A stretch of 17,026 nucleotides of DNA from Stephanodiscus triporus (GCA_036939755.1 JALLAZ010001317.1:1-17026), one strand, 5' to 3'. Counted from the first letter of the stretch, positions 1-9,676 are shown. Notes: a model not told the origin generated them from the sequence alone. Program-made: numbers and translations.

Positions 1-1990
1 TTTGTTACATAAAAAGTAAGAGTCTATTTTGGCACCAAAGAGCGGTCATACAGTACTACCAGACCTACAGGAACTCCGTGCAGAACCGCCCACACCAACA
101 CACACCGACCCCCACACAATTCCCTCAACCTCATTAAGCTAATTCAAATATAAATCATATTAAATTAATTTCTTCATCGCATATACTACTACTTTATTCT
201 TTAAAAAGTTTTGAGAGAAATATTTAGTTAGCTCTTTGACGTCACGTGAGCGGAACAATAGGCCTCCCAGACACAAGAACTTCACATACGAAGGTGTGTT
301 CCTGTCAGCTGAAGAGACGAAGAAACAGCATCCAAAGGGGCAACAGGTTCTGTATCATACTTTACCTTAGAAAGAAGGAGAAGGAGGATGGTGGTATTGC
401 CATTGTCAGCATGCTGATATTTTGCGGAACGGATACATAATGATAATAACTAGTAGATGCAAGTGCAACTCTGTCCCAGAACGATGTTGTCGCTGAGGCG
501 AGGTCCAACGGAAAACATTACCTAGCACCACTAGAGGAATCTTTGCATGGCATTTGAGTCATTTGTATGGCAATGTACGTGTGCAAGCAGGCTACCGCTA
601 CCGACAGCTGGAGGTTACTGTAGCTGTAGCAAGTACTGTGGGGCAGAGCACAGCAGTGACACAGCAATCAGCCATCAATCACAGCGAAATAAAGACACAC
701 AACACAGAGAACAGGCAAACCATCTACAAGAACGTGACAGTATGGTTTAAAATCTGGGAGAATGATCTTGTGGGGTTCGGGTTTACTTTTTGCAACGAAA
801 AAACCAGGAAGAACAAGATTCACATCCTAGAAGAAATGGTCACTCTGAGATTGGCAACTTCAATGACAAGACTCACCCATCTATCTGTGGGCAGCAGAAC
901 TAATTGTAGAGGCCAATTAGAGGTGTCCATCTATTATCCAAGATTTCTTTCTAATATGTGTTGTGGTTGTGTTTTTTTGGTGTGCTCAGGGTAGGGTTGA
1001 CTGTACTTTAACTTTACCCATTTTTGAAGTGCAGAATAGAGAATGGCACCTTGTTAACCTTAATTACTGGTGTTTGGATTATTCTCACACATCTTGAGTG
1101 GAAGAGCTACTGCTCACCATTGAAGTCCAAGGGTGGCTGAATAATCTCCATGCACAGAGTACAGGGGATTATTCAGCAGTAATAAAATGGGGGGGTGCAC
1201 TTGCTATTTGCCTTGATATTTGTGTGATAATTTTTCATTTTTGCACTCTAGAACTAACAGGTATCATGCTACTCCGGTAGGATAAGTAGATATAGTAAGT
1301 AGTTACTAGTACTTATGGTACAGTGCCGTTTGGACACTACAAGAAAACTGAATGTTTGAAAATCAGTCTGGTAAACTTGCTAAGTTGTGGGGTAATCTAC
1401 TTGCAGAGAAGGGAATAGTGAATGACAATCACTCCTGAGTTCCAGGAAGCCCTTGTTAGGTTGCTCATGATACTCCTCTATCAAACAAAGATCACTAAGA
1501 TGCCAGCTATGGTATATGTGAAGACTATATGATTTTGGCACACACCCCACAGAAGCAGCAATTCAGCAACATTAAGTGGGATAGCCTTTATGCGACATAC
1601 AGAGTTAAGCACATGAATTCAAAGTCAACTGTAATTAGATTTGGGGGTGCACTATTCAGTTAGGGTATAATGATGGCCATCATTCCATAGTAATGGGGAT
1701 CTGTGAAGTAGATGGTACATGTTATCCACTAGAAATAATTCCTCAAATTTATGTAGTTAACTGTTACAGTTCAATCGGGTCAAATTGATGCATCATTCCC
1801 TTTATCAAAAATTACTGTTGACATGTTGTCAGGACAATGCAAAAAATTGGAACGTTGTAGTCAACGACCCACAGTTTGCAAGCTTTCATCATCGCCGATC
1901 TACATGCCAACCTAGCTCATGCTACATCTCAACCAGTTCACTTCACCTCTAGATGGTATACATTCCAATGAGACGAAGACACTCTGAAGC
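1..1990. other. AT-rich stretch without a recognisable gene
   Basis: No reading frame here resembles a known family. The longest, 554-994 (+, 146 codons), has no recognisable motif and no coding-like bias toward G/C at third positions, unlike the genes at 2-5 kb. The only structure noticed is an 11-bp inverted repeat at 1136-1177, listed separately. The stretch is probably the downstream intergenic region of the minus-strand DUF1995 gene plus decayed repeat sequence. Confidence 0.6.
1136..1177. repeat. 11-bp perfect inverted repeat
   Basis: The arms at 1136-1146 (GCTGAATAATC) and 1167-1177 (GATTATTCAGC) are exact reverse complements separated by 20 bases. It could form a stem-loop or be the remnant of a small palindromic element. 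No flanking target-site duplication was recognised. Confidence 0.6.
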
Positions 1991-1997
1991 TCCTCCC

Positions 1998-3196
1998 TTA
2001 ACCCTTGCGTTGGAACTTGAACCCCTTCTCCTGCACCTCTCCCATCTTCCTCATCCACAGGGGCTCCGGCAACACCGAGTTGATCCTGTCCTCCAGAGCC
2101 TTGTACGTCGGCCTGACGCAGACGTCCCACGACGGATCCATGATGTCCAATTCCCGTCCATTCTCGTCGATCACGGACGCCTGCCAACCCGAGGATCGTT
2201 CGAACGTCAATTTGACGTCCTCTCCCCGGCAGCTGGAAATGAATCGCATTTCATCGTTTATTGTTAGATCGTGTCGTCGTCGTCGTTTCGACAAGAAAAA
2301 AGAAAGATGAGGAGACGATGGCGATGCAAAAATTCCTCCATCCAACGATAAGTAGTACAACGTTTCCTCCTCCGTTTTTTTTTTCCCAACTCACGCGATT
2401 TCCTGGAACGCGTATCCCCACTTATACCTGTCCATCATACCCCTTGCCTCGTCCTTGCCGAAGAATCCGAAGTCCTCCGGACGGGTGTACTGTCGATTGA
2501 ACACTATCAGGGTGCGCCTATCCCCGACCATACCCTCGATCTCCCTAATCTTCGACAGCTGATCCGGTCCGGGAAATAAAAGGGCGGCGACGTCCAGCTC
2601 GGGCGACGCGGGCGATTCCTGGACGAGGAAGCCGCAGCAGTCCGGCGAGCTTATGACGGTCGACGAGCACGTCCCGCGATGGGAGTCGTCCACGACCCCG
2701 GCCAGGATGTCTCGGAGCACGTCCTCGGCGTACGGGTACATCTGCGCCAATCCCCCCGGCCACGGGTCGATGTCGGCGTCGGACGTCGCGGGTGAGAGGG
2801 GGAGGAGGTAATCGACGTATAGGCGCACGGGCGTCGACGGGGAGGAGGAACGGATATCGGATATGGACTCGCGAACGCTGGCGATGGCCCTGCGGGCTTT
2901 TAACGATCGAAAGTAGTCGTTTGAAAACAAACGAACGGCGAAATAGAATGGGATCCATGTATCTAGTAATGCATTTTTTTGTATTGAATCGTTTCTCGCC
3001 CAGACACCCGTCACCCCCGCGGGGACATAATAATATTATTATGTGCGGGACATGAACGAAGTAGATACCATGAGAGGTGACGGGAGCTACACACAAGTAC
3101 TAACTCACTTTGTTCGCCGGGCGTCGCGGGGATCAGCGCCCACACCCCCTGGAAGAGGAGTATGACGGCGGTGGGAAGGCTTCGAGCCGGCCTCAT
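1998..3196 (-). CDS. DUF1995 family protein, probably plastid-targeted; three exons
   Basis: Proposed exons on the minus strand are 3196-3109, about 2896-2395 and 2232-1998, giving about 274 residues. Intron 2 (2394-2233) runs GTGAGT to CAG, and its removal joins EIA to CRGEDVKL in frame. Intron 1 starts with GTGAGT at 3108; its acceptor is less certain (AG at 2898-2897 keeps frame, AG at 2964-2963 is an alternative). The N-terminus (MRPARSLPTAVILLFQGVWA) looks like a signal peptide followed by LIPATP, which could be the start of a transit peptide. Family hallmarks are WPGGLAQMYPYAED near residues 75-87, then FPGPDQL, GMVGDRRTLIVFNRQ, RPEDFGFF, GWQASVIDE, RPTYKALEDRINSVLPEP and WMRKMGE at the C-terminus. 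DUF1995 (PF09353) proteins occur in plants and algae and include the plant photosystem II assembly factor LPA3; the exact role here is unknown. The start at 3196 was chosen because it begins the hydrophobic leader; an in-frame ATG lies upstream at 3253. Confidence 0.85.
2233..2394 (-). other. Intron 2 of the DUF1995 gene
   Basis: On the minus strand it begins GTGAGTTGGG at 2394 and ends TTTCCAG at 2233. Splicing completes a split alanine codon (GC|C) and reads straight into the conserved CRGEDVKL stretch, so both borders are well supported by the protein. Confidence 0.85.
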
Positions 3197-3398
3197 AGCA
3201 AGACTATGTGCAAAGCCGCAGAGTGTTGTTTTTGTGTTTTTCGGGGTGCACACGACGGGGGAATATTATTATAAGTAGTAAATTCGACGAATGAAGGAAC
3301 TAGTACGTGTTTGCGCGGGAATTTTTCTCCCCACTCTCGGATGGGAAACACTGAGTCATCACCACAAAACAGTGCAAGCTCTAGCGCAGGCATATTAT

Positions 3399-3590
3399 TT
3401 AATGACGCGACGTCCCCAACTCGCTAAAGAAGCGCCTGCTGATCCTCGGCGGGAACTGCCACATCGATTTGCCACCACGCCCCGCACATACTCCGTCCAA
3501 GACGTGGTTCGCAGGAACAAAGTTCCATCCGCCGTTCTCGATCCCCGACCAGCTGTCATCGTGAACAACGCTGAACTGGAAGACCGCCAT
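3399..3590 (-). CDS. Small ORF of unknown function (63 aa), uncertain
   Basis: An ATG-initiated frame of 63 codons lies in the roughly 450-bp divergent spacer between the DUF1995 gene and the prenyl synthase, only about 50 bp from the latter's start and on the opposite strand. Codon third positions are strongly G/C as in the neighbouring genes, and the peptide contains sensible-looking segments such as WSGIENGGWNFVPANHVLDG and KSMWQFPPRI. No family was recognised. It may be a short gene, the last piece of a decayed or transposed gene, or chance coding potential in GC-rich promoter DNA. No intron or leader was identified. Confidence 0.3.
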   Translation of the reverse strand: MAVFQFSVVHDDSWSGIENGGWNFVPANHVLDGVCAGRGGKSMWQFPPRISRRFFSELGTSRH

Positions 3591-3643
3591 TAGCGGTCCA
3601 TTTCCTCGTCTTATCTTTTAGAACTCATCCCCAGAAAGAGGCA

Positions 3644-5167
3644 ATGGTCATGTCTAGTAAAAACGTTGCGGTGGCGTCCGCCATCGCCTCCGTGGCCCTG
3701 CTCTCGTCGACGCCATCTCGCGCCTTCGCCCCGCGGCACTCGCTCGCTACGGCGCCCCACTCGTCGCCGTCGCAGAGCCTGCTCCGGGTGAACTACCTCA
3801 AGAACGAGAACGAGGGCGGCTCCAGCGTGGCGAGGGAACTCGCTTCCTCCCAGCCGGTGGTGGTGTCGGCCGAGGCCGAGGCGCTCAGCCACTCCAAGAC
3901 CACGATGAAATTGATCCCGAGCTTCAACCTCTTCCAGCTGCTGCCCGAGGAAGAGGGGGGACACGTCCCGTCTTCCATGGCGGGAAACGAGCTACGCGAT
4001 TCGGACCTGCTCAAGGTCGGCGTGCCCGACACCATGTGGGACATGAAATTGACCGACTATAAGGGCCTGGGGGGGGACGAAAAAATCGAGACACTCCCCG
4101 ACCCGTTCAAGATGGTGGAGAAGGAGCTCGAGCCATTCTCGGACTCGATCAAAGAGCTGGTGTCGACGGACCAACCCATCCTGTCCATGGCGGCGAAGCA
4201 CTTCTTCGAGAAAAGGCACGGGAAGAGGTTCAGGCCCACCATCATCCAGCTCATGTCCAAGGCCGTCGCCGCCTGCGAACCAGAGAGCATGGGGGGCGAC
4301 GATCGCTGGGATCATGCGGGCGCGTCCAAGGTGGACGTGGAGGGCGGCGTGGTCACGACGAAGAATCACAAAGGGTCCGACGTTTGGCGTAAGCAGGCCC
4401 AGCTCGGGCAGATCGTCGAGATGATCCACGTCGCGTCGCTAATACACGACGACGTCCTAGACGAGGCCGACACGCGACGGGGGGGCGAGGCCGTGCACAA
4501 GCTGTACTCGAACAAGGTCGCGGTCCTCGCGGGGGACTACCTCCTCGCGCGCGCGTCGGTCCTCCTCGCGCGGCTCGAGAACACGGCCGTGGTGCAGATC
4601 ATGGCCACGGCCCTCGAGAGCCTCGTGGCGGGCGAGATCATGCAGCTGAAGTCGTCGCCGGAGGAGCTGCTGCAGATGCAGTCGTACTTGAGAAAGTCGT
4701 ACTACAAAACGGCGTCGCTCATATGCTACGCCTGTCGGTCCACCGCCCTCCTGGGGGGTCATGCGTACGGTTCCACCGTGGCGACGGCGTGCGAGGAGTT
4801 TGGGTTCCACATGGGACTGGCCTTCCAGATCCAGGACGACATCCTGGACTTCACCGCCGCGGCCGACATCATGGGGAAGCCAACCCTCGCGGACATGAGC
4901 CTTGGACTGAGCACCGCGCCCATTCTCTACGCCGCGCAGGAGTTCCCCCACCTCCAGCCGCTCGTGAAGAGAAGGTTCAAGGAGAAGGGGGATAAGCAGA
5001 CGGCGTTGGAGGCGCTTTACAGGAGCAAAACGGCAATGGACAAGGCGAGGAGGTTGGCCAAGTTCCATGCTCAAAAGGCAGTCGATTCTTTGCTGCGCTT
5101 GCCGCAGAGCGAGGCAAGGGATGCGTTATTGAGGTTAACCTACGTTGTGATCACAAGGAAGAAGTAA
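3644..5167 (+). CDS. All-trans polyprenyl (solanesyl-type) diphosphate synthase, plastid-targeted
   Basis: A single exon of 507 codons encodes a trans-isoprenyl diphosphate synthase, which extends an allylic diphosphate with isopentenyl diphosphate. The family motifs are present in order: GKRFRP (from residue 193), the first aspartate-rich motif DDVLD (D269, D270, D273) followed by TRRG, AGDYLLARA, and the second aspartate-rich motif DDILD (D398, D399, D402) preceded by FQIQ. A serine and other small residues precede the first motif (VASLIHDD), as in enzymes making long chains, so solanesyl or a similar product is likely. Residues 1-27 form a signal peptide ending SRA|FAP, the cleavage motif of diatom plastid proteins; this points to plastoquinone side-chain synthesis in the plastid. 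The protein is longer than the usual 320-350 residue core: it carries about 150 extra N-terminal residues and an insert at about 211-246. ATG 3644 gives the complete leader; a second ATG follows two codons later. Confidence 0.92.
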   Translation: MVMSSKNVAVASAIASVALLSSTPSRAFAPRHSLATAPHSSPSQSLLRVNYLKNENEGGSSVARELASSQPVVVSAEAEALSHSKTTMKLIPSFNLFQLLPEEEGGHVPSSMAGNELRDSDLLKVGVPDTMWDMKLTDYKGLGGDEKIETLPDPFKMVEKELEPFSDSIKELVSTDQPILSMAAKHFFEKRHGKRFRPTIIQLMSKAVAACEPESMGGDDRWDHAGASKVDVEGGVVTTKNHKGSDVWRKQAQLGQIVEMIHVASLIHDDVLDEADTRRGGEAVHKLYSNKVAVLAGDYLLARASVLLARLENTAVVQIMATALESLVAGEIMQLKSSPEELLQMQSYLRKSYYKTASLICYACRSTALLGGHAYGSTVATACEEFGFHMGLAFQIQDDILDFTAAADIMGKPTLADMSLGLSTAPILYAAQEFPHLQPLVKRRFKEKGDKQTALEALYRSKTAMDKARRLAKFHAQKAVDSLLRLPQSEARDALLRLTYVVITRKK

Positions 5168-5249
5168 AGATTAATTTGGGTTCTTGACTTTGATATGACA
5201 AAGTTATTGGCTGTAGGGGTGTTGTATTTTTTTTTTAAGTTAAAGAGGA

Positions 5250-5255
5250 AATAAA
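5250..5255 (+). promoter_or_regulatory. Possible polyadenylation signal (AATAAA) of the prenyl synthase gene
   Basis: AATAAA occurs about 85 bases after the TAA stop at 5165-5167, following a T-rich tract near 5226-5236. The position suits a 3' UTR, but the hexamer is not strictly required in diatoms, so this is only suggestive. Confidence 0.4.
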
Positions 5256-5289
5256 CAGATTTAATGCACTCTCGTCATCAATTTTCCCA

Positions 5290-5763
5290 ACCTTTCACTC
5301 TCCTACGTGCACATTTTCATTTGCCCACTTGTAGACATGTGCCCTTGCCAGATTTTTTCCCATCCTTCCACTATCCTTCGAACTCGGCTCCGTCCACCCT
5401 CAGTGTGCACTAGCCATCTGATGTTTGTCATAATTGAACTCTCCTTTGTACATGCCTCCATTTGCAAGCTCTATTGTGCCCTTGCTGTGCATGCAATCAT
5501 CCATCCACTCGTGTGTCTACATTTGCCATCTTCCATAATGTGCCCTTCTTGTTGTGCATGCTATCATCCATCCACTCTCCTTCATACAAGTCTCCATTTG
5601 CAAACTTAATCATGACTTGGAGGTGCATGTTACCAACAAACTGCCGAACATATGTATATCCATCTGCAAACTTCAATTTGCCACTGCCATGTACCTTGCC
5701 ACTCTCCAATTTGCCATCAGAGTAGCAATCTTCACCCATTATTTTGGTGATTTGTATTTGCAA
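5290..5763 (-). pseudogene. MORN-repeat protein fragment, decayed
   Basis: Reading the minus strand, consecutive MORN-like repeats appear: SDGKLESGKVHGSGKLKF, then FANGDLYEGEWMDDSMHNKKG, then in another frame LANGGMYKGEFNYDKH, then DGAEFEG(stop)WKDGKKSGKG, and finally YKWANENVHVGE(stop). The YEGEW and G.Y.G...G..HG.G spacing is typical of MORN repeats, which often mediate membrane or cytoskeleton association. The frame is broken by a TGA at 5499-5497 and further stops and shifts downstream. No N-terminal leader or start context is convincing; the longest open stretch begins at 5763. It faces the 3' end of the prenyl synthase gene. Divergence between repeats is modest, so the loss may be recent; a spliced functional gene is less likely because stops fall inside repeat units. 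Confidence 0.7.
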
Positions 5764-5764
5764 T

Positions 5765-6480
5765 GGATGTTGAAATTCTGCATCAGTTGCGGCCTCTGTG
5801 TTACTATGATGCTGGTTGCACTTGTGAGCTCGGCCTCAAGTAGCAATGAAAGAGTTGCATGTGGAGGCATTTCAGTTCAGTGTTTTTGTTTTGGGGTGAA
5901 ATTAACAGTGGTTGGTAGATAAATGGCACCAATTCTGTTCTGCATTAAGCTATTAACTGACACAGGCTTCTTCAATCACTTAGTGAGAACTATCTTCTAC
6001 TGCTGAACCTGTGCTGGCACAAATTTGGCAGAGGTTCTTTAGTAGAAAAAAGGATGACAGTGGGCGAGGATCTAACAGAAGTAACCATTTTTGAAGTAAA
6101 TACCGCAAATAAAAGGTGATGGAAAGAAAAACCAATGAGATGGGGAACATCATGAATAGATCATATTATTATCCATCAAGAGAAAGAATTGGGATGATAG
6201 AGTCCTGAATGTGGTTACTGTGCTTGATTGTACATGGATGGACAGTTGAGTGAGCACCATGATTTGTTGAAAGTTATGATGGAAAAATGAGTGTGTAGTG
6301 TGTGTGTAAACTTGCCTCCACAATGCTGGGTCTTTGCCATTGCCATGACAGAGTATCAGCCCACAGGCTAGAGGATTAAGAACTACCCACATAAGTAGTC
6401 CAACAAAACAGATTGCAACATTAGTCTTCATCACAAATCTTTGTCATCCTCTGTCTGTGACTCTGTGGCATTGATTGACA
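5765..6480. other. Non-coding stretch, no gene recognised
   Basis: Nothing here resembles a known protein. A minus-strand frame at 6434-6150 begins with a hydrophobic segment, but its remainder is low in information and lies directly downstream of the retroelement remnant, so it is more likely element-derived non-coding DNA than a secreted protein. Confidence 0.5.
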
Positions 6481-6730
6481 TTATATAGGCTGCTCCCACC
6501 AAAACCTGCAATGCGCTGATCCTCTATTTCTTTCCCCATCCTGACAGAGCACAAACAGAGGCCAATCAATGATGAACCTGGCAATGGTTTCTCTACAAAT
6601 ACAAACTCCAATAAAATGGTCAATCGTCTTCAGTCCTGTGGCCTTTAGTACATCCTTTGACTTTGAACTAGTAGGGTACATCCACATCCCATCAGGGTTT
6701 TGAGTGGGCTGCATGCCTGCAATATGACAA
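6481..6730 (-). mobile_element. Probable C-terminal remnant of a LINE-type retrotransposon reverse transcriptase
   Basis: A minus-strand frame ending at the TAA at 6483-6481 contains LKATGLKTIDHFIGV, ETIARFIIDWPLFVLC, GERNRGS and a terminal FWWEQPI. From memory, this arrangement (a short domain with TI..(Y/F)I..R...I..(F/Y)I..RP...LC, ending in WWEQ) matches the C-terminal tail of non-LTR retrotransposon polyproteins common in diatom genomes. The catalytic reverse transcriptase domain is not seen upstream, so this is an isolated, presumably inactive 3' end. The assignment rests on pattern memory and could be wrong. Confidence 0.4.
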
Positions 6731-6769
6731 GCAGCCCTAATATATGAAACCCTTCTCGGTAGATTTTAT

Positions 6770-7430
6770 TTTAGTTCAAAGGAGGCAGTTTCCACATATC
6801 ACTCTCAAATGGCAGCACTGTAGTCTGTACAGTTGCTTTGTAAAATACGCCGCTGACCTTAGGTGAAGCATTCTCTGCCCTCAACACACGTGATACCTGT
6901 GCCCAGCTCTTGCACACTTCCTTCAGGTTCGATCACATGGCCTGGGAATTGTTGTTGTCATAATATTGTTGAAACTTTCTCTGATCCATACTAAGGCAGA
7001 ATCCCTTTTCCCCTTTACGTAGCGTTCCCTTTACCGAGCGCGAGACGCCATCTCACACGACTCTCCCCCGCGCGCCGCCCATTTCTTTTCGCCACCTCAC
7101 ACTCATATTTTTACATAACCTGGGTATAGGCAATTTTACGAGTTCCTACAGGTAGATTAGGCAGAAAAAAATGCCTATTTCCCTAATATGCAATTGTACT
7201 AGCGCTTCTTAAAGCTAGTAGGCCTCGTGGTAATTTTTACTCCGGGGGGATATTTTGGGTTTTAGGCATTTTTTTTTACCTAACTAATCAGTATTCATTC
7301 CTACGTAGCTAGATATTTTCCGATGGATAGAAAAAGGCCTCGCCAACAACCAGTCGGTTGGGGGAGCGGCAAAATAATACTCTAATAAAAAAAATATATC
7401 GATCGAACGACCGAACGACGCTGCCGCCGC
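6770..7430. other. Non-coding stretch, no gene recognised
   Basis: No family-like frame was seen. Around 7120-7280 short palindromic words recur (TAGGCA and TGCCTA flanking A or T runs), which could make weak hairpins. Composition shifts from AT-rich to GC-rich near 7020. Confidence 0.5.
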
Positions 7431-8406
7431 CATCTTTGTCGGACGACGACGACGACAACGACGACAGTATCGCCTCGAATACCTCTCGCCTCCTCCGTCG
7501 TATCCTTGTCTCGTGATCCAGGCACGGTGACGATGAGGCGCGTCATCGTCGTCCGCCGCCGAACGACGTCGGGGCCGTGGGGGTCGGCGCCGCGAGGGGG
7601 AGGTCGACACCCACCGGGCGATCGTCGTCACGTCGTCGTCGTCATCCGTAGTCGTCGTCTCCTTTGCCGCGAGAGTCGATGACAATTTCATCGTCATCAT
7701 CGTCGTCGGGACGAAGGAGGGGACAGAGGAGGAGCGGCCATCCGATGTCGTCGTGGTCGTCGGATCGGTACTCGCCGAGGAAGGGGGCGCGACGATGACG
7801 ACGGCCACAGAAAACGTTGATGTTGTCGTGCGTCGTTGTTGTCATCGTCCCCCCATCCTTCTCCCCCTTCTCCCCCTCGCGTGATGATCTCGCGGCGGAC
7901 AATGATACTACGTGCAGCGGTCCAGTCGTCATGGGCATCGTCACGACCCGAAGCGGCCCGTCGCGTCGGAAGAACTTGATGAAGACGGGCATCGTCGGGG
8001 GAGTATCGGGCATTGTCGTGGGGGGGGGACGCCGACAATGACAAACGGGGCAAGGCTGATGCCCCTCTCCCGTTCAGGTTCGCGGTGGATGACACCTTAC
8101 TCCCATTTCGGGACGGTGAGGGAAGAGGGGGTGGGAGAACCCATCGTCAATGTCGTCGTCGTCCCCGCCGGTCGGGATACGTACGACGACGACGGACTGC
8201 ACGCGTACGACAACGGCATCATCGGCAAGAACGGGGGTGGCGGAAGCGGCGACGTTCCTCCCCCAACGAAGACGAAGATGAAGACGGGGATTGGGAACGA
8301 CATCGGCGACGTCTGTGGTGGCGGCGGCGGGATGATGCGCCCCATTCCTGTTCTTCCTCGGGAGGCGGTTCATCGGTTTCGTTGTCGTTGTTGTCGTAGT
8401 CGTTAG
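7430..8406. repeat. GAC/GTC-rich low-complexity tract
   Basis: This tract is dominated by irregular runs of GAC, GTC, CGT and ACG triplets, for example the (GAC)n stretch at about 7440-7465 and GTC-rich runs at 7620-7700. Long open frames exist on both strands and in several phases and encode poly-Asp, poly-Arg, poly-Ser/Thr or Gly/Pro-rich peptides, as expected when a triplet repeat lacks stops. No start, splice or domain evidence favours one frame. It could hold an exon of a disordered protein, but nothing in the sequence establishes that. Confidence 0.55.
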
Positions 8407-8542
8407 ATGATGATTACAATGGCGACGCTGTCCGTTTCAATTTAAAGTAATCATTATTTAGTACTAATAATTACTCTGATTTAGTTTCTAGAGTATGACC
8501 TAGAGAAGAGTTTTTTTTCACACTCGCGCACGGAGATTCTAC

Positions 8543-8566
8543 GTGACTGGAGTCCTTTCCAGTCAC
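8543..8566. repeat. 9-bp inverted repeat (hairpin)
   Basis: The arms GTGACTGGA (8543-8551) and TCCAGTCAC (8558-8566) are exact reverse complements with a 6-base loop. No gene is adjacent; the function is unknown and it may be incidental. Confidence 0.5.
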
Positions 8567-8800
8567 TTGTTATGTACCCACTCTAGTACCCACTTTTGCA
8601 TAGGTAAAGAATTTTGCCTAAACCCCGTACAGAAATACATACTACATCTACTCCTTCTTGAGTCGGATTGGTATCTCAAAATTTCTCATCCTTTTCTACA
8701 AGGTGTCATTGAAAGTCCAGTCATCCTCCTGTTCTTCCCAAGTCACTTGTTCCTTCCCCAGGACTATTCAATACCACTACCTTTCTTGTAATAGAACGCT

Positions 8801-8825
8801 ACTCCGACTACGACTACGACTACGA
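8801..8825 (+). repeat. Short CGACTA microsatellite
   Basis: About four imperfect tandem copies of a CGACTA unit lie in otherwise unique non-coding DNA. Confidence 0.6.
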
Positions 8826-8829
8826 TCTT

Positions 8830-9430
8830 GACGCCTGAAGATCTTGTTTTCTTGTGTACTCTAGACTCTCATAGTCTTCACAAGGAGGAATTCCTCAGAG
8901 CCTCACATTATTTGAGGGAAAACAGAACATTCATCAGACAGCTGCCCGTGCAGCTGTGTCCACATGATGGCAGAAAACAAATCGATGACATTAAAACGCC
9001 AATACAAAATTCAAAATTAGATCTTACGAGATAGATTGTAGGTGAATATCAAAAACCCAACAGGAGTGTGGAGTCAATTTTGACCATTGATGACTTCACA
9101 GGTCACACAAAAAGCTTGACGTCCTTGACACCTGGATGGGCGGGTGTCAAGGACACAATACAAATTTCATTTTCTTTGACCCCCCCCCTTGAAGAAAAGG
9201 AATCTTCCCATTCGATTCCTACGTTCAATCTACTTGCCGTCCTAGCCCGCACAGCTCGCAATGTTTTACTGCAAAAAAGAAATACTGCATTGGCTTCATT
9301 CAAAACATACCACGTTTTAGAATTCTCCACCACATCCCTTTCGCCGCCACACAACATCGCTTTTGCTGCCGATGCGAACAAAAATCTCTCTCTCCCTCAT
9401 TCATTCTTCTCGTCATTTTTTCTTATCGAA
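8830..9430. other. Non-coding stretch, no gene recognised
   Basis: No frame resembles a known family. The notable structure is the 12-bp hairpin at 9121-9154. A pyrimidine-rich stretch near 9385-9425 precedes an ATG at 9436 and a GT-type donor near 9484, a possible but unproven first exon. Confidence 0.4.
9121..9154. repeat. 12-bp perfect inverted repeat with 10-base loop
   Basis: GTCCTTGACACC at 9121-9132 and GGTGTCAAGGAC at 9143-9154 are perfect reverse complements around a 10-base loop. No U-tract or flanking gene suggests a bacterial-type terminator; in a nuclear genome it may be a relic of a small palindromic element. Confidence 0.7.
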
Positions 9431-9517
9431 GCATTATGTTGTCGAACAACTCCCCCGCAAATAACCGCAGCAGTCTTGCCCAGGTAATATCCGGTTAATT
9501 GTTGCCCTTTTTCTTTT

Positions 9518-9572
9518 TCTTTTTATTTGTTGTTTGTTGTTCGTTGTTGTTCGTTGTTCGTTGGGGGGCCTA
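9518..9572 (+). repeat. T-rich and TTGTTCG simple repeat
   Basis: A CTTTTT-type tract passes into imperfect TTGTTCG/TTGTTG repeats ending in a G run. A frame through it gives a falsely signal-peptide-like hydrophobic leader. Confidence 0.6.
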
Positions 9573-9676
9573 TCACCGCCGTCGGGTCGAGCTCCAAGCC
9601 AAGACCAATCAAGTCCCCAAGTCCAAGCGAAACCAATTCAAGAGACAAGTCAATACAAGGTATGAAATAAACCCAC

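Noticed and set aside
554..994. 146-codon plus-strand ORF
   Set aside because: No motif, no coding-type codon bias and no leader or intron signals; probably chance.
4457..5074. 205-codon minus-strand ORF opposite the prenyl synthase
   Set aside because: It is the antisense shadow of a GC-rich coding exon whose plus-strand product has every family motif.
6150..6434. 94-codon minus-strand ORF starting with a signal-like segment
   Set aside because: The hydrophobic start is short, the rest is uninformative, and it directly follows a retroelement remnant.
7284..7808. 174-codon minus-strand ORF in the triplet-rich tract
   Set aside because: Its length is explained by the repeat lacking stops; competing frames on both strands are equally long.
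9436..9483. Possible first exon (ATG at 9436, donor near 9484)
   Set aside because: The context is attractive, but no downstream exon can be joined with confidence, so it is not called as a gene.
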